DNA of 64,000 nucleotides, taken from contig NZ_JQML01000001.1 in assembly GCF_000744705.1 (NCBI RefSeq), positions 1,674,001 to 1,738,000 of the forward strand. Direction: 5' to 3'. The position numbers and the translations under genes are program-made. Below, in pieces: positions 51,670 to 60,100 of this stretch (positions are counted from its first letter, which is position 1; the number at the start of each line of letters is the position of its first letter). The notes under the pieces are model-generated. The model had not been told where the DNA came from, made no database searches, and saw only the letters and a program-made list of their open reading frames with translations. The stretch comes from Streptacidiphilus albus JL83. GTDB taxonomy: Bacteria; Actinomycetota; Actinomycetes; Streptomycetales; Streptomycetaceae.

Positions 51670-51870
51670 GCCCACCAGCATCCCCGCTCCCGGCCGCGCC
51701 ATCCAGGGACCGCCGGTCCCTGGATCAGCGGCCCCGGACGCTGTTCTTCCTGATTTCGTGGCCCCGCCATGATCCGGACGAGAGTGATTACCGTTGCCGG
51801 GATGTGATCCTGGGGCAGCGTCAGCTGGTCTCAACCAGTGGGCATTCGCCGGACATGAACGAGGGAACAC

Positions 51871-53505
51871 ATGGCAAGCAAGCAGCACGGTCGCGCCCGG
51901 TCGATAGCGACCGCCACAGCCGCATTCACCGTCCTGGCGTCGCTGGGCCTGTACGGCTCCGCGCCGGCCCTGGCCGCCGGGTCCACCCGCCCCGGGGCGG
52001 CCGCGGTCCGCACCGGCGTGGCGGACACCGCGCTGGGCCAGGAGCACTGGTCGACCACGACGGCCGCCCCGGGCGTCCAGGTGAGCACGGTGACGCTCAG
52101 CAACGCCGCTTCGCCGTTCTGGACCGTCACCCTTGAGCAGCCGGTCACCAGCAAGGTGACCGGCTCGGCCGCCGACGCCGAGGTGGAGAGCGGCTCCTGG
52201 GTCACGGCCACCGCCTCCCGGCTGGCGTCCTACGGCTACGAGCTGCGGGTCGAGCCGGTGGCGTGGCCCGCCTACTCCGACACGCCGCACGGGCTGATGG
52301 GCTACCGGCTGCGCGTGGGCGAGTTCCCGACCCAGGCCGCCGCCGCGACCGCAGCCGCGGCGATCGCCGCCGACGGCTTCACCACCACGACCGAGTGGAC
52401 CGGCTACGACGCCTCCACGCCGGCCACCCTGGAGAACATCCACGTCGCCGTCATCGACCCGAAGGTGTTCACCGGCACCGTCGAGGGCACCCACGACGGT
52501 GCGCTCGCCCAGCGGCAGACCCCCTCCGCCGTGGCCGACCAGCTCGGCTCGCTGGTCGCCACCAACGGCGGCTTCTTCGTCATCGGGTCGGGCGACGGCA
52601 TCCCCGGCACCCAGTCCGGCCTGGGGGTGTACAACGGCAAGCTGGAGTCGCTGGCCTCCGGCGCGCGGGCGGCACTGGTCATCCAGGACAACGGCCGGAA
52701 GTTCCAGGTCGCCGACCTCACCAGCTCGGTGGTCGCCCAGGTCGGCGGCTCCCGCTACGCCGTGCACGGCGTGAACCGGGTGCCCGGCACCGTGCGCGAC
52801 TGCGGCACCGCCGGCGCCACCCCCACCACCCACCCGGAGCAGGACGTCGACTGCTACGAGACCGACGACCTGGTCGAGTTCACCGGCGAGCTCGGCGCGG
52901 CGCTGCCCACCGGCGCCGGCACCCAGGTCGTGCTCGACCACTCCGGCCGGGTGCTCTCGGTCGGCGCACGCGGCGGCTCCGTGCCCACCGGCGACACCGT
53001 TCTGCAGGGCATCGGCACCGCCTCCACCTGGCTGGGCCGGCAGGCGCTGGTCGGCAGGACGGTCAAGGTCGACGCGTCGGTCCGGAACGCCGCCACCGGC
53101 GCCTCGATCCCGCTGACCGCCGGGACCAGCATCGTCAGCGCAGCCCCGCTGCTGGTCCAGAACGGCCGGACCGACATCGACGCCGCCGCCGAGGGCGTCG
53201 TCGACCCGCAGGACCTCTCCTTCAACTACCAGTGGGCCGACGCCCGGCAGCCGCGCACCATCGCCGGCGTCGACAAGCACGGCGACCTGATCCTGGTCAC
53301 CGTCGACGGCCGGCTGACGGCCGGCAGCGAGGGCTTCACCCTCGCCGAGGAGGCGACGTTCATGCGCTCCCTCGGCGCCGTGCAGGCGCTCAACCTGGAC
53401 GGCGGCGGCTCCACTGCCATGGCCGTGGGCGGCAACCTGGTCACCAACCCCTCGGACGCCACCGGTGAGCGCCCGGTCGGCGACACCATCCAGGTCCTGC
53501 CGTAG
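51871..53505 (+). CDS. Secreted phosphodiester glycosidase (NAGPA-domain) family protein
   Basis: 544 residues, ATG after GAGGGAAC. Signal peptide AAFTVLASLGLYGSAPALAA (about residues 17-36). A SPOR-like repeat region near 110-170 (GYRLRVGEFPTQAAAATAAA) is followed by the NAGPA fold: LVATNGGFFVIGSGDGIPG (the conserved NGGFF), VDKHGDLILVTVDGR and ALNLDGGGSTAMAVGG (DGGGS). The family cleaves phosphodiester-linked sugars, and related proteins act in bacterial exopolysaccharide or spore biology. A strong hairpin follows the stop. Confidence 0.88.
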   Translation: MASKQHGRARSIATATAAFTVLASLGLYGSAPALAAGSTRPGAAAVRTGVADTALGQEHWSTTTAAPGVQVSTVTLSNAASPFWTVTLEQPVTSKVTGSAADAEVESGSWVTATASRLASYGYELRVEPVAWPAYSDTPHGLMGYRLRVGEFPTQAAAATAAAAIAADGFTTTTEWTGYDASTPATLENIHVAVIDPKVFTGTVEGTHDGALAQRQTPSAVADQLGSLVATNGGFFVIGSGDGIPGTQSGLGVYNGKLESLASGARAALVIQDNGRKFQVADLTSSVVAQVGGSRYAVHGVNRVPGTVRDCGTAGATPTTHPEQDVDCYETDDLVEFTGELGAALPTGAGTQVVLDHSGRVLSVGARGGSVPTGDTVLQGIGTASTWLGRQALVGRTVKVDASVRNAATGASIPLTAGTSIVSAAPLLVQNGRTDIDAAAEGVVDPQDLSFNYQWADARQPRTIAGVDKHGDLILVTVDGRLTAGSEGFTLAEEATFMRSLGAVQALNLDGGGSTAMAVGGNLVTNPSDATGERPVGDTIQVLP

Positions 53506-53512
53506 CGGAGAG

Positions 53513-53561
53513 CGGGTGGGAGGGACCGGCGATCCCCCGATCGACAGGTCCCTCCCACCCG
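53513..53561 (+). terminator. Long terminator hairpin after the glycosidase-like gene
   Basis: A perfect 15-bp stem CGGGTGGGAGGGACC / GGTCCCTCCCACCCG with a 19-nt loop, 8 bp after the stop. A GGTCCCGGGACC palindrome follows. Confidence 0.7.
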
Positions 53562-53620
53562 ACCGGTCCCGGGACCAGGGTGGAGGTCGGAAGGCGAACG
53601 AGGACTCTTGAGGAGCAGCC

Positions 53621-54484
53621 ATGACGACGACCCTGGTGACCGGCGCGACCGGGCAGGTGGGACAGCGGCTGGTACCGCGCCTGCTGCAGTGGACCGCCCC
53701 CGGCGGAACGGTGCGGGTGCTGGTCCGGGACCGCGCCCGGGGCGAGCGCCTCGCCGCGCTCGGGGCCGAGGTGGTGGTCGGTGACCTGCGCGACGCCACC
53801 GACCGGGCCAAGGCCCTGGACGGCGTGGACGCGGTGGTCAACACCGCCGCCGCGTTCCGGAACGTCCCCGACGAAGAGGCCTGGGCGGTCAACCGCGACG
53901 CCGCCGTCGAACTCGGCCGCCAGGCCCTGGACGCCGGGGTCCGCCGCTTCGTCCAGACCGGCACCAACCTGGTCTACGGCGGCGGTCTGGGCCGACCGGC
54001 CCGGGAGGAGGACCCGCTGCGCCCCGGCGCGGACTGGGGGGTCTACCCGGCGTCCAAGGCCGAGGCCGACACCGCACTGCTGGAGCTGCACCGGACCAAG
54101 GGCCTGCCACTGGTGATCGTCCGGCTGGCCTTCGTCTACGGCGAGGGAGACCCGCACCTCCGCGAGGCCGTGGCGCGTACGGCGGACTGGGCCGCGCACC
54201 GGCGCCTGCCGATGGTCCACCATGCCGACGTCGCCCGGGCCCTGCACCGGGCGCTGGTCACCCCCGGCATCGAGGGGCGGGCCTTCAACGCCGCCGACGA
54301 CGCCCCGGTCTCCGCCTTCGACGTCCACCGGCTGGCGGGGCTGGAGCTGCCCGAGGGGGCGTCGGACCGCCAGGACCCCGACCCCTGGTTCGGCTGGTCG
54401 GACACCCTGCCGCTGCGCGAGGAGCTCGGCTGGCGTCCGGTGCACCCCACCGTCTGGACCGCCCGCGACGCCGGCGCGCTGTAG
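53621..54484 (+). CDS. NAD(P)-dependent epimerase/dehydratase family protein (extended SDR)
   Basis: 287 residues, ATG after GAGGAGC. Rossmann motif TLVTGATGQVGQRLVPRLLQ at the N-terminus, VVVGDLRDATD, then TNLVYGG and the catalytic YPASKAEAD (Tyr-x3-Lys). VRLAFVYGEGDPHLRE is the usual extended-SDR R-x-x-x-V-Y-G segment. The family includes sugar epimerases, dehydratases and reductases. The substrate is unknown. It stands alone between two terminator regions, so it is probably single-cistron. Confidence 0.87.
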   Translation: MTTTLVTGATGQVGQRLVPRLLQWTAPGGTVRVLVRDRARGERLAALGAEVVVGDLRDATDRAKALDGVDAVVNTAAAFRNVPDEEAWAVNRDAAVELGRQALDAGVRRFVQTGTNLVYGGGLGRPAREEDPLRPGADWGVYPASKAEADTALLELHRTKGLPLVIVRLAFVYGEGDPHLREAVARTADWAAHRRLPMVHHADVARALHRALVTPGIEGRAFNAADDAPVSAFDVHRLAGLELPEGASDRQDPDPWFGWSDTLPLREELGWRPVHPTVWTARDAGAL

Positions 54485-54620
54485 CTGCAGCTGTCGAAGG
54501 GCTGAGAACCAGCCCTGCAGGAATTGCTTGCGCAACTCTGCAACCGTCCATGTGTGCGGAGCGTCTCTCGGATGTACGCGGGTGCCGAAAGTCGCAGGAG
54601 TTGCGAAAAGAATGGGAACA

Positions 54621-55340
54621 ATGTCCGACGCGTGGGGTAGCCCTCCTTCGGGAGGCGGCTGGCAGGGTGGCGGCGAGTATCCGGACGCCGGTGGCCACCG
54701 GCCGCAGGGTGCGCCGGTCCAGGCCGCCGACCCGATGAGGGTCCCGCTCTTCGACGACGGGGCCGCGACCGGCTACCCGCCGTCCTACCAACGGCACGGC
54801 GCTGAACGGCCGGACGCGCGCTACGCCCCGGAGCAGAGCTATGCCCCGGAGCAGTCCTACGCGCCCGAGCAGACCTACGCGCCCGAGCAGACCTACCTCC
54901 CCGAGCAACGGGGAGAGGAGGAGACGGCGGACGGCCGGGCCCGACGTCGCCGCGGGTCTACCGCCCTGCCGCAGCAGCAGCAGCGCCGCCGCCCGGCCGC
55001 GCTCTCCGCGGCCGCGCTGATAGCCCTGCCGCTGGTCGCGGCGCTGATCAGCGGCGGGAGCGGGCTGGTCTTCGATGCCGGGGCGGTGCTCGGCGCGGGG
55101 GTCGCGGCGGCGCTGTGCTCGCGGCCCGGCGCGTGGTGGGTGTCCACCGCGACGCCGCCGGTGGTCCTGCTGATGGCGCTGGCCGGGCTCTTCGTGCGCG
55201 ACTCCTCCGGTACGACGGGGAAGTTCGCCACGAATCTGGCCAAGTGCGTCGCCGGGGCTTTCCCGGCGATGGGCGTGGCGCTGGCGGTGGCGGTCGTCGT
55301 GGGTGTGGCGCGGCTCGTCGCCGCGCGTCGGGGCCGGTGA
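54621..55340 (+). CDS. DUF6542-type membrane protein with YAPEQ repeats
   Basis: 239 residues from the ATG at 54621; an ATG at 54612 (MGTMSD) has a better-spaced GGAG and may be used. The N-terminal half is hydrophilic and Pro/Gln-rich, with five tandem hexapeptides of the type YAPEQ[S/T] (about residues 73-102) and a basic patch GRARRRR. The C-terminal half has four hydrophobic helices (ALSAAALIALPLVAALI; AVLGAGVAAALCS; PPVVLLMALAGLFV; GVALAVAVVVGVARLV) typical of DUF6542. It is encoded 6 bp before an LCP enzyme gene, a pairing common in streptomycetes, so a cell-envelope role is likely. Confidence 0.8.
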   Translation: MSDAWGSPPSGGGWQGGGEYPDAGGHRPQGAPVQAADPMRVPLFDDGAATGYPPSYQRHGAERPDARYAPEQSYAPEQSYAPEQTYAPEQTYLPEQRGEEETADGRARRRRGSTALPQQQQRRRPAALSAAALIALPLVAALISGGSGLVFDAGAVLGAGVAAALCSRPGAWWVSTATPPVVLLMALAGLFVRDSSGTTGKFATNLAKCVAGAFPAMGVALAVAVVVGVARLVAARRGR

Positions 55341-55346
55341 GCGGTC

Positions 55347-56999
55347 ATGGGTGAGGGCAGCGAGGAGCAGCGCGGCATGGGCAGGGCACGGCGGGGCGGC
55401 AGCAACGCGGCAGGACGAGGCAACACGGTCGGGCGCCCCGGCCGGGCGTCGAAGGCCGTGCTGGCCGCCCGCGCGGCGGCGGTGGTCGGTTGCGCGACGG
55501 TGCTGGTGGCGTCCGGGGTCACCTGGTACGGCTACCACCAGTTGACGACGGGCGTGCTCAGCTCGGACGCGCTGAGCGTGTCGAGCAAGAACGCGCCGCC
55601 GAAGCTGGACAACTCGGTCAACATCCTGCTGATCGGGCTGGACAGCCGGAAGAACAACGACGGCTCGGACCTGCCGGGCTGGTTCGTCCAGGACGAGCTG
55701 CACGCGGGCTCGTCGAGCGACGTGGGCGGCTACAACACCAACAGCCTGATCCTGCTGCACATCCCGGCGGACGGCAGCGCCAAGGTCGAGGCGGTGTCGA
55801 TCCCGCGTGACGACTACGTCATGACCTACAACGGCGACGGCTCCCAGCAGGGCATGCACAAGGTCAAGGAGGCCTACGGCCTGGCCAAGGCCGCCGCCAT
55901 GTCGGGCCTTGAGGCCAAGGGCCTCAAGGGCGCGGCGCTGGAGCAGGCCAGCCGCGAGGTCGGGCGCGAGGCGACGCTGACCACGGTGCAGAAGTTCCTG
56001 AACGTCCACATCGACCACTTCGCCGAGGTCAACCTGATCGGCTTCTACGACATCGCCAAGGCGATCGGCCCGGTCACCGTCTGCCTCAACCACGCCACCT
56101 CCGACCCGGCGGAGGAGGGCCAGGGCTCCGGCGCCAACTTCACCGCCGGCGACAACGTGCTGCAGACCCCGGCCCAGGCGCTCTCCTTCGTGCGCCAGCG
56201 CCACAACCTCACCAACACCGACGGCGACGGCAACGGCGGCGACTTCGCCCGCACCCACCGTCAGCAGGCGTACATCACCTCGGCCGAGACCCAGCTCAAG
56301 AAAGACGGCGTGCTGTCCGACCTGACCAAGCTGCAGGGGCTGCTCAACGTGGTGAAGAAGGACGTCGTCATCGACGACCAGTGGTCCATCCTCGACTTCG
56401 CCCAGCAGGCCCCGAACCTGACCGGCGGCAAGGTCACCTTCAACACCCTGCCCATCACCGGCCTGCCCAACGTCTACATCCCGGGCGAGGGCGTCCAGTC
56501 CGTCAACGCGGTCAGCGTCCCGCAGGTCCAGCGCACCGTGCAGGCCCTGTTCACCGACGCCCCGGCGCCCTCCACCGCGGCCTCCTCCGGTGCGAGTGCA
56601 CCCGCCGGCCCGGCCGCGCCGGCGCACGCGATCGTCGACGTGCTCAACGCCTCCGCGCCCACCGGCTCGGCCGGGGTCGAGTCGGCGGCGCTGGTCGCGG
56701 CCGGCTACACCAAGGGCCGGGTCGGCGACCACTCCCCGCGCAGCAGCACCGAGGTGCTCTACGGCGCGGGGTCGCAGACCGCCGGCCAGCAGATCGCGGC
56801 CAAGCTGGGCGCCGGCTCCGCCACCGCCAGCAGCGCGGTGGCCGCCGGTCACGTCGAGGTCGTCCTCGGCGCCAACTACACCGCGCCGACGAGCGGTTCC
56901 GGCGGCAACAGCAGCCCGAGCCCGGCCAGCACCGCGAACCTGGTCTTCCAGGGCCCGGCCGTCAACGGCGGCGGCAAGGGCATCCCCTGCGTCGACTGA
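55347..56999 (+). CDS. LytR-CpsA-Psr (LCP) family protein with LytR_C domain
   Basis: 550 residues. A basic cytoplasmic N-terminus, one membrane helix (AVVGCATVLVASGVTWYG, about 38-56), then the extracellular LCP catalytic domain: NILLIGLDSRKNNDG, TNSLILLHIPADG, VEAVSIPRDDYV with the conserved Arg-Asp, and FVRQRHNLTNTDGDG. A LytR_C domain follows (IVDVLNASAPTGSAGVE...GYTKGRVGD), then a Ser/Gly-rich tail. LCP enzymes transfer lipid-linked glycopolymers onto peptidoglycan. The N-terminal start is one of two Met options (55347 or the Met ten codons on). Confidence 0.93.
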   Translation: MGEGSEEQRGMGRARRGGSNAAGRGNTVGRPGRASKAVLAARAAAVVGCATVLVASGVTWYGYHQLTTGVLSSDALSVSSKNAPPKLDNSVNILLIGLDSRKNNDGSDLPGWFVQDELHAGSSSDVGGYNTNSLILLHIPADGSAKVEAVSIPRDDYVMTYNGDGSQQGMHKVKEAYGLAKAAAMSGLEAKGLKGAALEQASREVGREATLTTVQKFLNVHIDHFAEVNLIGFYDIAKAIGPVTVCLNHATSDPAEEGQGSGANFTAGDNVLQTPAQALSFVRQRHNLTNTDGDGNGGDFARTHRQQAYITSAETQLKKDGVLSDLTKLQGLLNVVKKDVVIDDQWSILDFAQQAPNLTGGKVTFNTLPITGLPNVYIPGEGVQSVNAVSVPQVQRTVQALFTDAPAPSTAASSGASAPAGPAAPAHAIVDVLNASAPTGSAGVESAALVAAGYTKGRVGDHSPRSSTEVLYGAGSQTAGQQIAAKLGAGSATASSAVAAGHVEVVLGANYTAPTSGSGGNSSPSPASTANLVFQGPAVNGGGKGIPCVD

Positions 57000-57012
57000 G
57001 CAGGTTCGCCGG

Positions 57013-57059
57013 GGCGTCGGCCCCTGCTCCGGGCGGCATCCGGAGCAGGGGCCGACGCC
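57013..57059. terminator. Bidirectional terminator between convergent genes
   Basis: A perfect 20-bp stem (57013-57032 with 57040-57059) and a 7-nt loop, 13 bp after the LCP stop and 9 bp before the stop of the convergent decarboxylase-family gene. Confidence 0.8.
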
Positions 57060-57068
57060 ACGCTCGAC

Positions 57069-57518
57069 TCACCAGCTCTTGCCGGCCTGCTCCCGGATCG
57101 TGCGGTTGATCCGGTTGAAGAAGTTGGTCGTCCCGATCTCCAGGATGATCGCGCTCAGCTGCTCCTCACTGAAGTGGCCGGCGACGTCGTCCCAGATCTC
57201 GTCGGTCACGCCCTCCGCGCCGTCCTGGAGCCGGGTGGCCGCCTCGGTCAGCGCCAGCGCCGCCCGCTCCGCGTCGGTGAAGAACGGCGTCTCGCGCCAG
57301 GCCGCCACACTGTGCAGCCGCTCGTCGGTCTCACCGGCCTTCTTCCCCGCCCCGACGGCGGCGTAGACGCACGGCGCACAGCTGTTGATCTGGCTGGCCC
57401 GCAGGTGGACCAGCGCCAGCAGCCGCGGGTCCACTCCCCCGGCGGCGATCGCCTTGTGCAGGTGCTTGATCGCCGTCATCACGTCGGGGTTCGGCGCGCT
57501 CTTGATACGTGCTTCCAT
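57069..57518 (-). CDS. Carboxymuconolactone decarboxylase (AhpD-like) family protein
   Basis: 149 residues. ALVHLRASQINSCAPCVYAA carries the redox CxxC, but the His normally four residues after the second Cys is Ala here. ERAALALTEAATRL and SEEQLSAIILEIGTTNFFNRIN complete the AhpD-like all-helical fold. Members reduce peroxides or act on lactones. It is divergent from an ECF sigma factor gene, and such pairs are characteristic of SnoaL-tailed ECF groups, whose sigma transcribes this gene. Confidence 0.88.
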   Translation of the reverse strand: MEARIKSAPNPDVMTAIKHLHKAIAAGGVDPRLLALVHLRASQINSCAPCVYAAVGAGKKAGETDERLHSVAAWRETPFFTDAERAALALTEAATRLQDGAEGVTDEIWDDVAGHFSEEQLSAIILEIGTTNFFNRINRTIREQAGKSW

Positions 57519-57571
57519 CGTCCTGCTCCCTCATCCGTTACCTGAGCCCGTCCGGGCCCGTCATCACCCAT

Positions 57572-57598
57572 GACGGAGCAGATCCGAGGAAGGTAACA
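57572..57598 (-). promoter_or_regulatory. ECF41-like promoter for the decarboxylase-family gene
   Basis: Minus strand TGTTACC (57592-57598), exactly 16 bp, then CGTC (57572-57575). The consensus I recall for ECF41 is TGTCACA-N16-CGTC, so five of seven -35 bases and all four -10 bases fit. The -35 overlaps the sigma gene's ribosome site. A CCGTCAT/ATGACGG palindrome (57558-57576) covers the -10. Confidence 0.6.
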
Positions 57599-57600
57599 AC

Positions 57601-58479
57601 ATGAGCGAGAGCAGCCCGGCGGACCCGCTGGCCCAGGCGTTCGAGTCCCAGCGCGACCGACTGCACGCGGTCGCCCTACGCATGCTCGGATCGCACGCCG
57701 ACGCCGAGGACGTGGTCCAGGAGGCCTGGCTGCGGCTCTCCCGCCAGGACGCGGCCGCCATCCACAACCTCGGCGGCTGGCTGACCACGGTGGTCGGCCG
57801 GATCAGCCTCGACGTCCTGCGGTCGCGCCAGGCCCGCCCCGAGGCGCTGTTCGACGACAAGCTGTCCGAGGTGGTGGTGACGCTCGACGACGGCCCCGCC
57901 CCCGAGGAGGACGCGGTGCTCGCCGACTCGGTCGGGCTCGCGCTGCTGGTGGTGCTCGACTCGCTCCGGCCGAACGAGCGGCTGGCGTTCGTGCTGCACG
58001 ACCTGTTCGCGGTGCCGTTCGAGGAGATCGGCCAGATCCTCGGCAAGTCCGCCGACGCCACCAAGATGCTCGCCAGCCGCGCCCGCCGGAAGGTGCAGGC
58101 GACCACTCCGCCCACCGGCGCCGGACGGGAGCAGCGGGCCGTGGTCCACGCCTTCCTGGCGGCGGCCCGCGGCGGCCGTTTCGAGGAGCTGCTGCGACTG
58201 CTCGACCCCGAGGTGCGGCTGACCGTCGACACCCCGGCCGGCCTGGTGGTCACCCTCGGCGCCACCAAGGTCGCCGCCGGCGCGCAGTTCGGCGCCGCAG
58301 CGGCGGCGATGGGCCGCGCGGTGCTGGTCGACGGCCGCCCCGGTCTGGTCGCCTGGCGCCCGGACGGCACCCCGGCCTCGCTCCTCGCGTTCACCGTGGC
58401 CGACAACCGGATCACCGGGATCACGGCGGTGATCGACCCGGCCAAGCTCGCCCTGATCCGTCTGCCCGACCCGGCCTGA
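57601..58479 (+). CDS. ECF sigma factor with SnoaL-like C-terminal domain (ECF41/ECF56 type)
   Basis: 292 residues, ATG after GAGGAAGG. Region 2: FESQRDRLHAVALRMLGS and DAEDVVQEAWLRLSR. Region 4: LRPNERLAFVLHDLFAVPFE and KSADATKMLASRARRKVQ. From about residue 180 it has a SnoaL/NTF2-like extension (VVHAFLAAARGGRFEELLRLL) that in these groups replaces a separate anti-sigma factor. The DGGGK motif typical of ECF41 is not visible (DTPAGLV at that place), so assignment to ECF41 or ECF56 stays open. It probably transcribes the divergent decarboxylase-family gene. Confidence 0.88.
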   Translation: MSESSPADPLAQAFESQRDRLHAVALRMLGSHADAEDVVQEAWLRLSRQDAAAIHNLGGWLTTVVGRISLDVLRSRQARPEALFDDKLSEVVVTLDDGPAPEEDAVLADSVGLALLVVLDSLRPNERLAFVLHDLFAVPFEEIGQILGKSADATKMLASRARRKVQATTPPTGAGREQRAVVHAFLAAARGGRFEELLRLLDPEVRLTVDTPAGLVVTLGATKVAAGAQFGAAAAAMGRAVLVDGRPGLVAWRPDGTPASLLAFTVADNRITGITAVIDPAKLALIRLPDPA

Positions 58480-58515
58480 CCCGGCCTGACCCGGCGGTCC
58501 GGCAGCGCGAGGACC

Positions 58516-58977
58516 TCAGCGACCGTTGGCCCTGGCGGTGTTGCGGATCCGCCGGGTGCGTCCGCACTCCGCGAGGATCCGGACGGCGTCGCCGTTCCCC
58601 GCTTCGGCTGCCCTGAGCTGAAGCCAGTCGGAGGCGTCGAGCAGCGCCTCCCGGCGCCAGGGCAGCCCCAGCGCGACCGCCCGGAACAGGGACCACTCCG
58701 CCAGGCGGCCGGTCAGGAAGGGGCTGCGGACGGTGGCCGCAGCCACCGATGCGGCCCACCCTTCGTAGCCAGGCCCGGGGTACAGCTCTCCGGCCCGGCG
58801 GTCCAGGTGCCGTACGACGGCGGACCGGGCCATCGCCCGGTCCGGGTCGGCGAGTACCTCGCTGATCAGGTCGGCCTCGTCGGCGTCGGCGACCCGCTCC
58901 AGTCGGCCGAGGTAGGCCGCGAAGCGGAGGTGCTCGGCCGGTTCCTCCGGCGGCGCCGGGGCGTCGTCACGGTCCAT
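58516..58977 (-). CDS. Conserved hypothetical protein, helical
   Basis: 153 residues from MDRDDAPAPPEEP. Almost wholly helical and Ala/Leu/Arg-rich, with LISEVLADPDRAMARSAVVRHLDRR and WLQLRAAEAGNGDAVRILAE resembling HEAT-like units. There is no signal peptide or membrane segment, and I recognise no function. Convergent with the sigma factor gene and divergent from the squalene/phytoene synthase homologue. Confidence 0.65.
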   Translation of the reverse strand: MDRDDAPAPPEEPAEHLRFAAYLGRLERVADADEADLISEVLADPDRAMARSAVVRHLDRRAGELYPGPGYEGWAASVAAATVRSPFLTGRLAEWSLFRAVALGLPWRREALLDASDWLQLRAAEAGNGDAVRILAECGRTRRIRNTARANGR

Positions 58978-59117
58978 CCGCCGAGTCTCCCACCACGGGC
59001 GGAGCACGGCCCCATGGATGCGATGGGGCGGTTCCGCCCGGCGGTGGTGGAGGACCTCAGCCGGGTGCCACGGCCGCTGGAGCGACTGTTCGCGCATCTG
59101 TGCGAGGCTAGGCGATC

Positions 59118-60023
59118 GTGAGCAACTGGAGCAGAGCCCTCGACGCGGCCGACATCACTTCGCCGGTGCTGCGCGAGGACTACACGGCGGCGCGGCGGAC
59201 CGTGGCCCGGTTCCGGCGCGAGGCGTACGTCGCCGTGCGGCTGCTGGTGCCACCGGCGCTGGTGCCGGACGTGCTGGTCGCGACGGCCTTCATGCACCAC
59301 ACCGACAACCTGCTGGACTCCGGCCGACCGGAGCAGCGGATCGCGGCCTTCGGCGGCTGGGAGCGGGAGGTGCGCGCCGCGCTGGCCGGATCGGGCGCGG
59401 AGCTTCCGCTGGCACGCGCCCTGGCCTCCGGCGCCGGTCGGCATCCGACCCTGGGCCGACACGCCGAGGCGTTCCTCGACACCGCCCTCACCGACCTGGA
59501 GTTCACCGGCTTCGCCGCCGAGGCGGACTACCAGCGGTACGTCGACGCCTACTCGCTCCCCGCGCTGATGGTCGTGGCGTGCCTGCTCGGACCGCAGGAG
59601 CCGGACGCGGACGGCGCCTACCGCGCCGCCTGCCGCAGCTTCATCGACGGCAGCCAGCGGCTGGACTTCGTCAACGACCTGGCCGAGGACCTGGCGGCCG
59701 AACGGCTGACCGTGCCCGAGGACGTTCTGAAGGAGCACCGGGTCACCCGGGCCGACCTGGCCGCCGGCCGCGACACCACCGAGGTCCGGGCGCTGCTGGC
59801 GGACCTGCTGGCGCGGGCCCGGGCGAGCCTGCTGGACGGGGGCGAACTGGTCCGGTCGGCCCCGCCCGCCGGTCGGCCGATGGTCCGCGCCCTGGTCGGG
59901 CTGGAACTGCTGACGCTGAAGGCCGCCGAGGCCAAGGGGCCGGCGCTGCTGCGCGGCTCTGCGCGACCGTCGCTCCCGGCCGCAGCCGCCCTGCTCCTCC
60001 GCGAGTACCGCGCCCGCCGTTGA
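59118..60023 (+). CDS. Squalene/phytoene synthase family protein
   Basis: 301 residues from a GTG start. The first Asp-rich motif is MHHTDNLLDSGRPEQR and the second DFVNDLAEDLAAERLTVPED, matching the Mg-binding pairs of head-to-head prenyl synthases. The length is usual. The first motif is weaker than the normal DDxxD/DExVD. No other carotenoid, hopanoid or isoprenoid gene lies in the window, so the substrate is unclear. Confidence 0.82.
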   Translation: MSNWSRALDAADITSPVLREDYTAARRTVARFRREAYVAVRLLVPPALVPDVLVATAFMHHTDNLLDSGRPEQRIAAFGGWEREVRAALAGSGAELPLARALASGAGRHPTLGRHAEAFLDTALTDLEFTGFAAEADYQRYVDAYSLPALMVVACLLGPQEPDADGAYRAACRSFIDGSQRLDFVNDLAEDLAAERLTVPEDVLKEHRVTRADLAAGRDTTEVRALLADLLARARASLLDGGELVRSAPPAGRPMVRALVGLELLTLKAAEAKGPALLRGSARPSLPAAAALLLREYRARR

Positions 60024-60100
60024 AGGGCTGCTGCTGAAGGGCCGCCGCTGACGGCCGCCGTCGCCGCGCGGGGCGGAACACCACCGGTCAGGCTGGGTCC

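Noticed and set aside
54236-54480. Antisense frames opposite the epimerase and LCP genes at 53441-56852
   Set aside because: No ribosome site or motif; the plus-strand genes are well supported.
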